From: Bdellovibrionota bacterium
Lineage (GTDB): Bacteria; Bdellovibrionota; Bacteriovoracia; Bacteriovoracales; Bacteriovoracaceae
Direction of reading: 5' to 3'
Assembly (NCBI GenBank): GCA_030836365.1
Contig: JAURQB010000176.1
Span: 1-6,624, forward strand
Length of the DNA stretch: 6,624 bases
Part shown: in pieces, positions 6,236-6,624 of the stretch
Layout of the letters: every line of letters begins with the position of its first letter
Numbering within the stretch: position 1 is the stretch's first letter
Made by a program: the position numbers and the translations under genes
Notes under the pieces: model-generated
Seen by the model: only the letters and a program-made list of their open reading frames with translations
Databases searched by the model: none
What the model was told of the DNA's origin: nothing

Positions 6236-6287
6236 CCTAAGATTTTTATAATTATTAAACTTTCTCTTTTATCTAAGGATTTTTTTC
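6236..6287 (+). terminator. Candidate weak terminator or attenuator before lemA
   Basis: CCTAAGAT (6236-6243) pairs with ATCTAAGG (6271-6278) with one A-A mismatch, leaving a 27-base AT-rich loop, and is followed at once by ATTTTTTTC. The layout fits a weak intrinsic terminator for the Hcp/LRR operon, 12 bases past its stop. The long loop and mismatch make it uncertain. If the lemA promoter is the TATAAT inside the loop, the downstream arm would instead lie in the lemA leader. Confidence 0.35.
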
Positions 6288-6295
6288 TTTAAAAT
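6247..6295 (+). promoter_or_regulatory. Candidate -10 elements for lemA
   Basis: TATAAT at 6247-6252 is a perfect -10 hexamer, and TAAAAT at 6290-6295 is a five-of-six match that would give a leader of roughly 18 bases. Neither has a recognisable TTGACA-like -35 at the right distance. In such AT-rich DNA either could be chance. Confidence 0.25.
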
Positions 6296-6320
6296 AGGAG
6301 GAAATATTCAAGGATCAATC

Positions 6321-6624
6321 ATGACTAAAATTTTAATTTTACTACTTTCATTTTACCTATCAAGCTGCGGTATTCAGTCTATTCCAAAGTCTGTAAACGA
6401 AGTAGAAGCTAAATGGGCAGAAGTGTTGAATCAATATAAACGAAGATCAGACTTGATTCCATCTCTTGTGAGCACCGTGAAGGGTTATGCCGCTCATGAA
6501 AAAGAAACATTAAGCGCAGTTATTCAAGCAAGAGCAAATGCCACAAAAACTCAAATTAATTTTGATCAGTTAAACGGGGAAACCCTTCAGCAATTTCAAA
6601 AAGCTCAAGGGGCATTAAGTTCTG
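6321..6624 (+). CDS. lemA: LemA-family lipoprotein (partial, N-terminal 101 residues)
   Basis: ATG 6321 is preceded by AAGGA (6310-6314) six bases upstream; a stronger AGGAGG (6296-6301) lies too far away. The frame stays open to the window end. Residues 1-16 are a canonical lipoprotein signal with lipobox LSSC and Cys16, so the protein is a lipid-anchored envelope protein. After it come the hallmarks of the LemA family: NEVEAKWAEVLNQYKRRSDL (26-45), IPSLVSTVKGYAAHEKETL (46-64) and QARANATKTQI. The family folds as long antiparallel helices and its biochemical role is unclear. LemA genes are often followed by TPM-domain (YgcG-like) membrane protein genes, which would lie beyond the window. Family members are about 190 residues, so roughly half is visible. 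Family call is firm; the symbol is used in the family sense. Confidence 0.93.
   Translation, partial: MTKILILLLSFYLSSCGIQSIPKSVNEVEAKWAEVLNQYKRRSDLIPSLVSTVKGYAAHEKETLSAVIQARANATKTQINFDQLNGETLQQFQKAQGALSS

Noticed and set aside
1..6624. tRNA, rRNA, CRISPR array, insertion sequence or toxin-antitoxin pair
   Set aside because: I looked for cloverleaf-like segments, regularly spaced direct repeats, terminal inverted repeats flanking an ORF, transposase motifs and paired small ORFs, and saw none.

Overview
The window is AT-rich and holds six protein-coding genes, two of them cut by the window edges. All six predicted proteins start with an export signal: four signal peptides, one atypical lipoprotein-like signal and one canonical lipoprotein signal. 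I see no tRNA, rRNA, CRISPR array, insertion sequence or integrase. A run of exported proteases and repeat proteins, a non-canonical G-Y-N-N-C lipoprotein-like signal and low GC together suggest a Gram-negative bacterium of the Bdellovibrio/Bacteriovorax type. This is an inference from style, not from a marker gene.

Layout. (1) Positions 1-1224, minus strand: the N-terminal 408 residues of an unrecognised secreted protein, open at the window edge, with a thrombospondin-type-3-like calcium-binding motif near residues 355-371. (2) Positions 1225-1460: a divergent intergenic region with a small hairpin and a short direct repeat. (3) Positions 1461-3710, plus strand: a two-gene unit. It encodes a secreted papain-like (C1) cysteine protease with its full Gln/Cys/His/Asn catalytic set and an unusually large insertion, then a very basic secreted protein of unknown family. 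The unit ends in a perfect 17-bp stem terminator that starts inside the last stop codon. (4) Positions 3853-6224, plus strand: a second two-gene unit joined by an ATGA overlap. It encodes a secreted Hcp/Sel1-like cysteine-paired repeat protein, then a membrane- or surface-anchored protein with an HEVDH zincin-like motif and a C-terminal leucine-rich-repeat (LRR) domain. (5) Positions 6225-6320: a weak candidate terminator and promoter. (6) Positions 6321-6624: the start of a LemA-family lipoprotein that runs off the window.

How the genes may work together (inference). The first plus-strand unit pairs a periplasmic or secreted cysteine protease with a small basic exported protein that could be its substrate, partner or target. 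The second unit pairs two repeat scaffolds, Hcp-like and LRR, with a possible metallopeptidase at the cell surface. The HExxH plus LRR architecture, translationally coupled to a short-period Hcp-like protein, is the most interesting and least ordinary content here.
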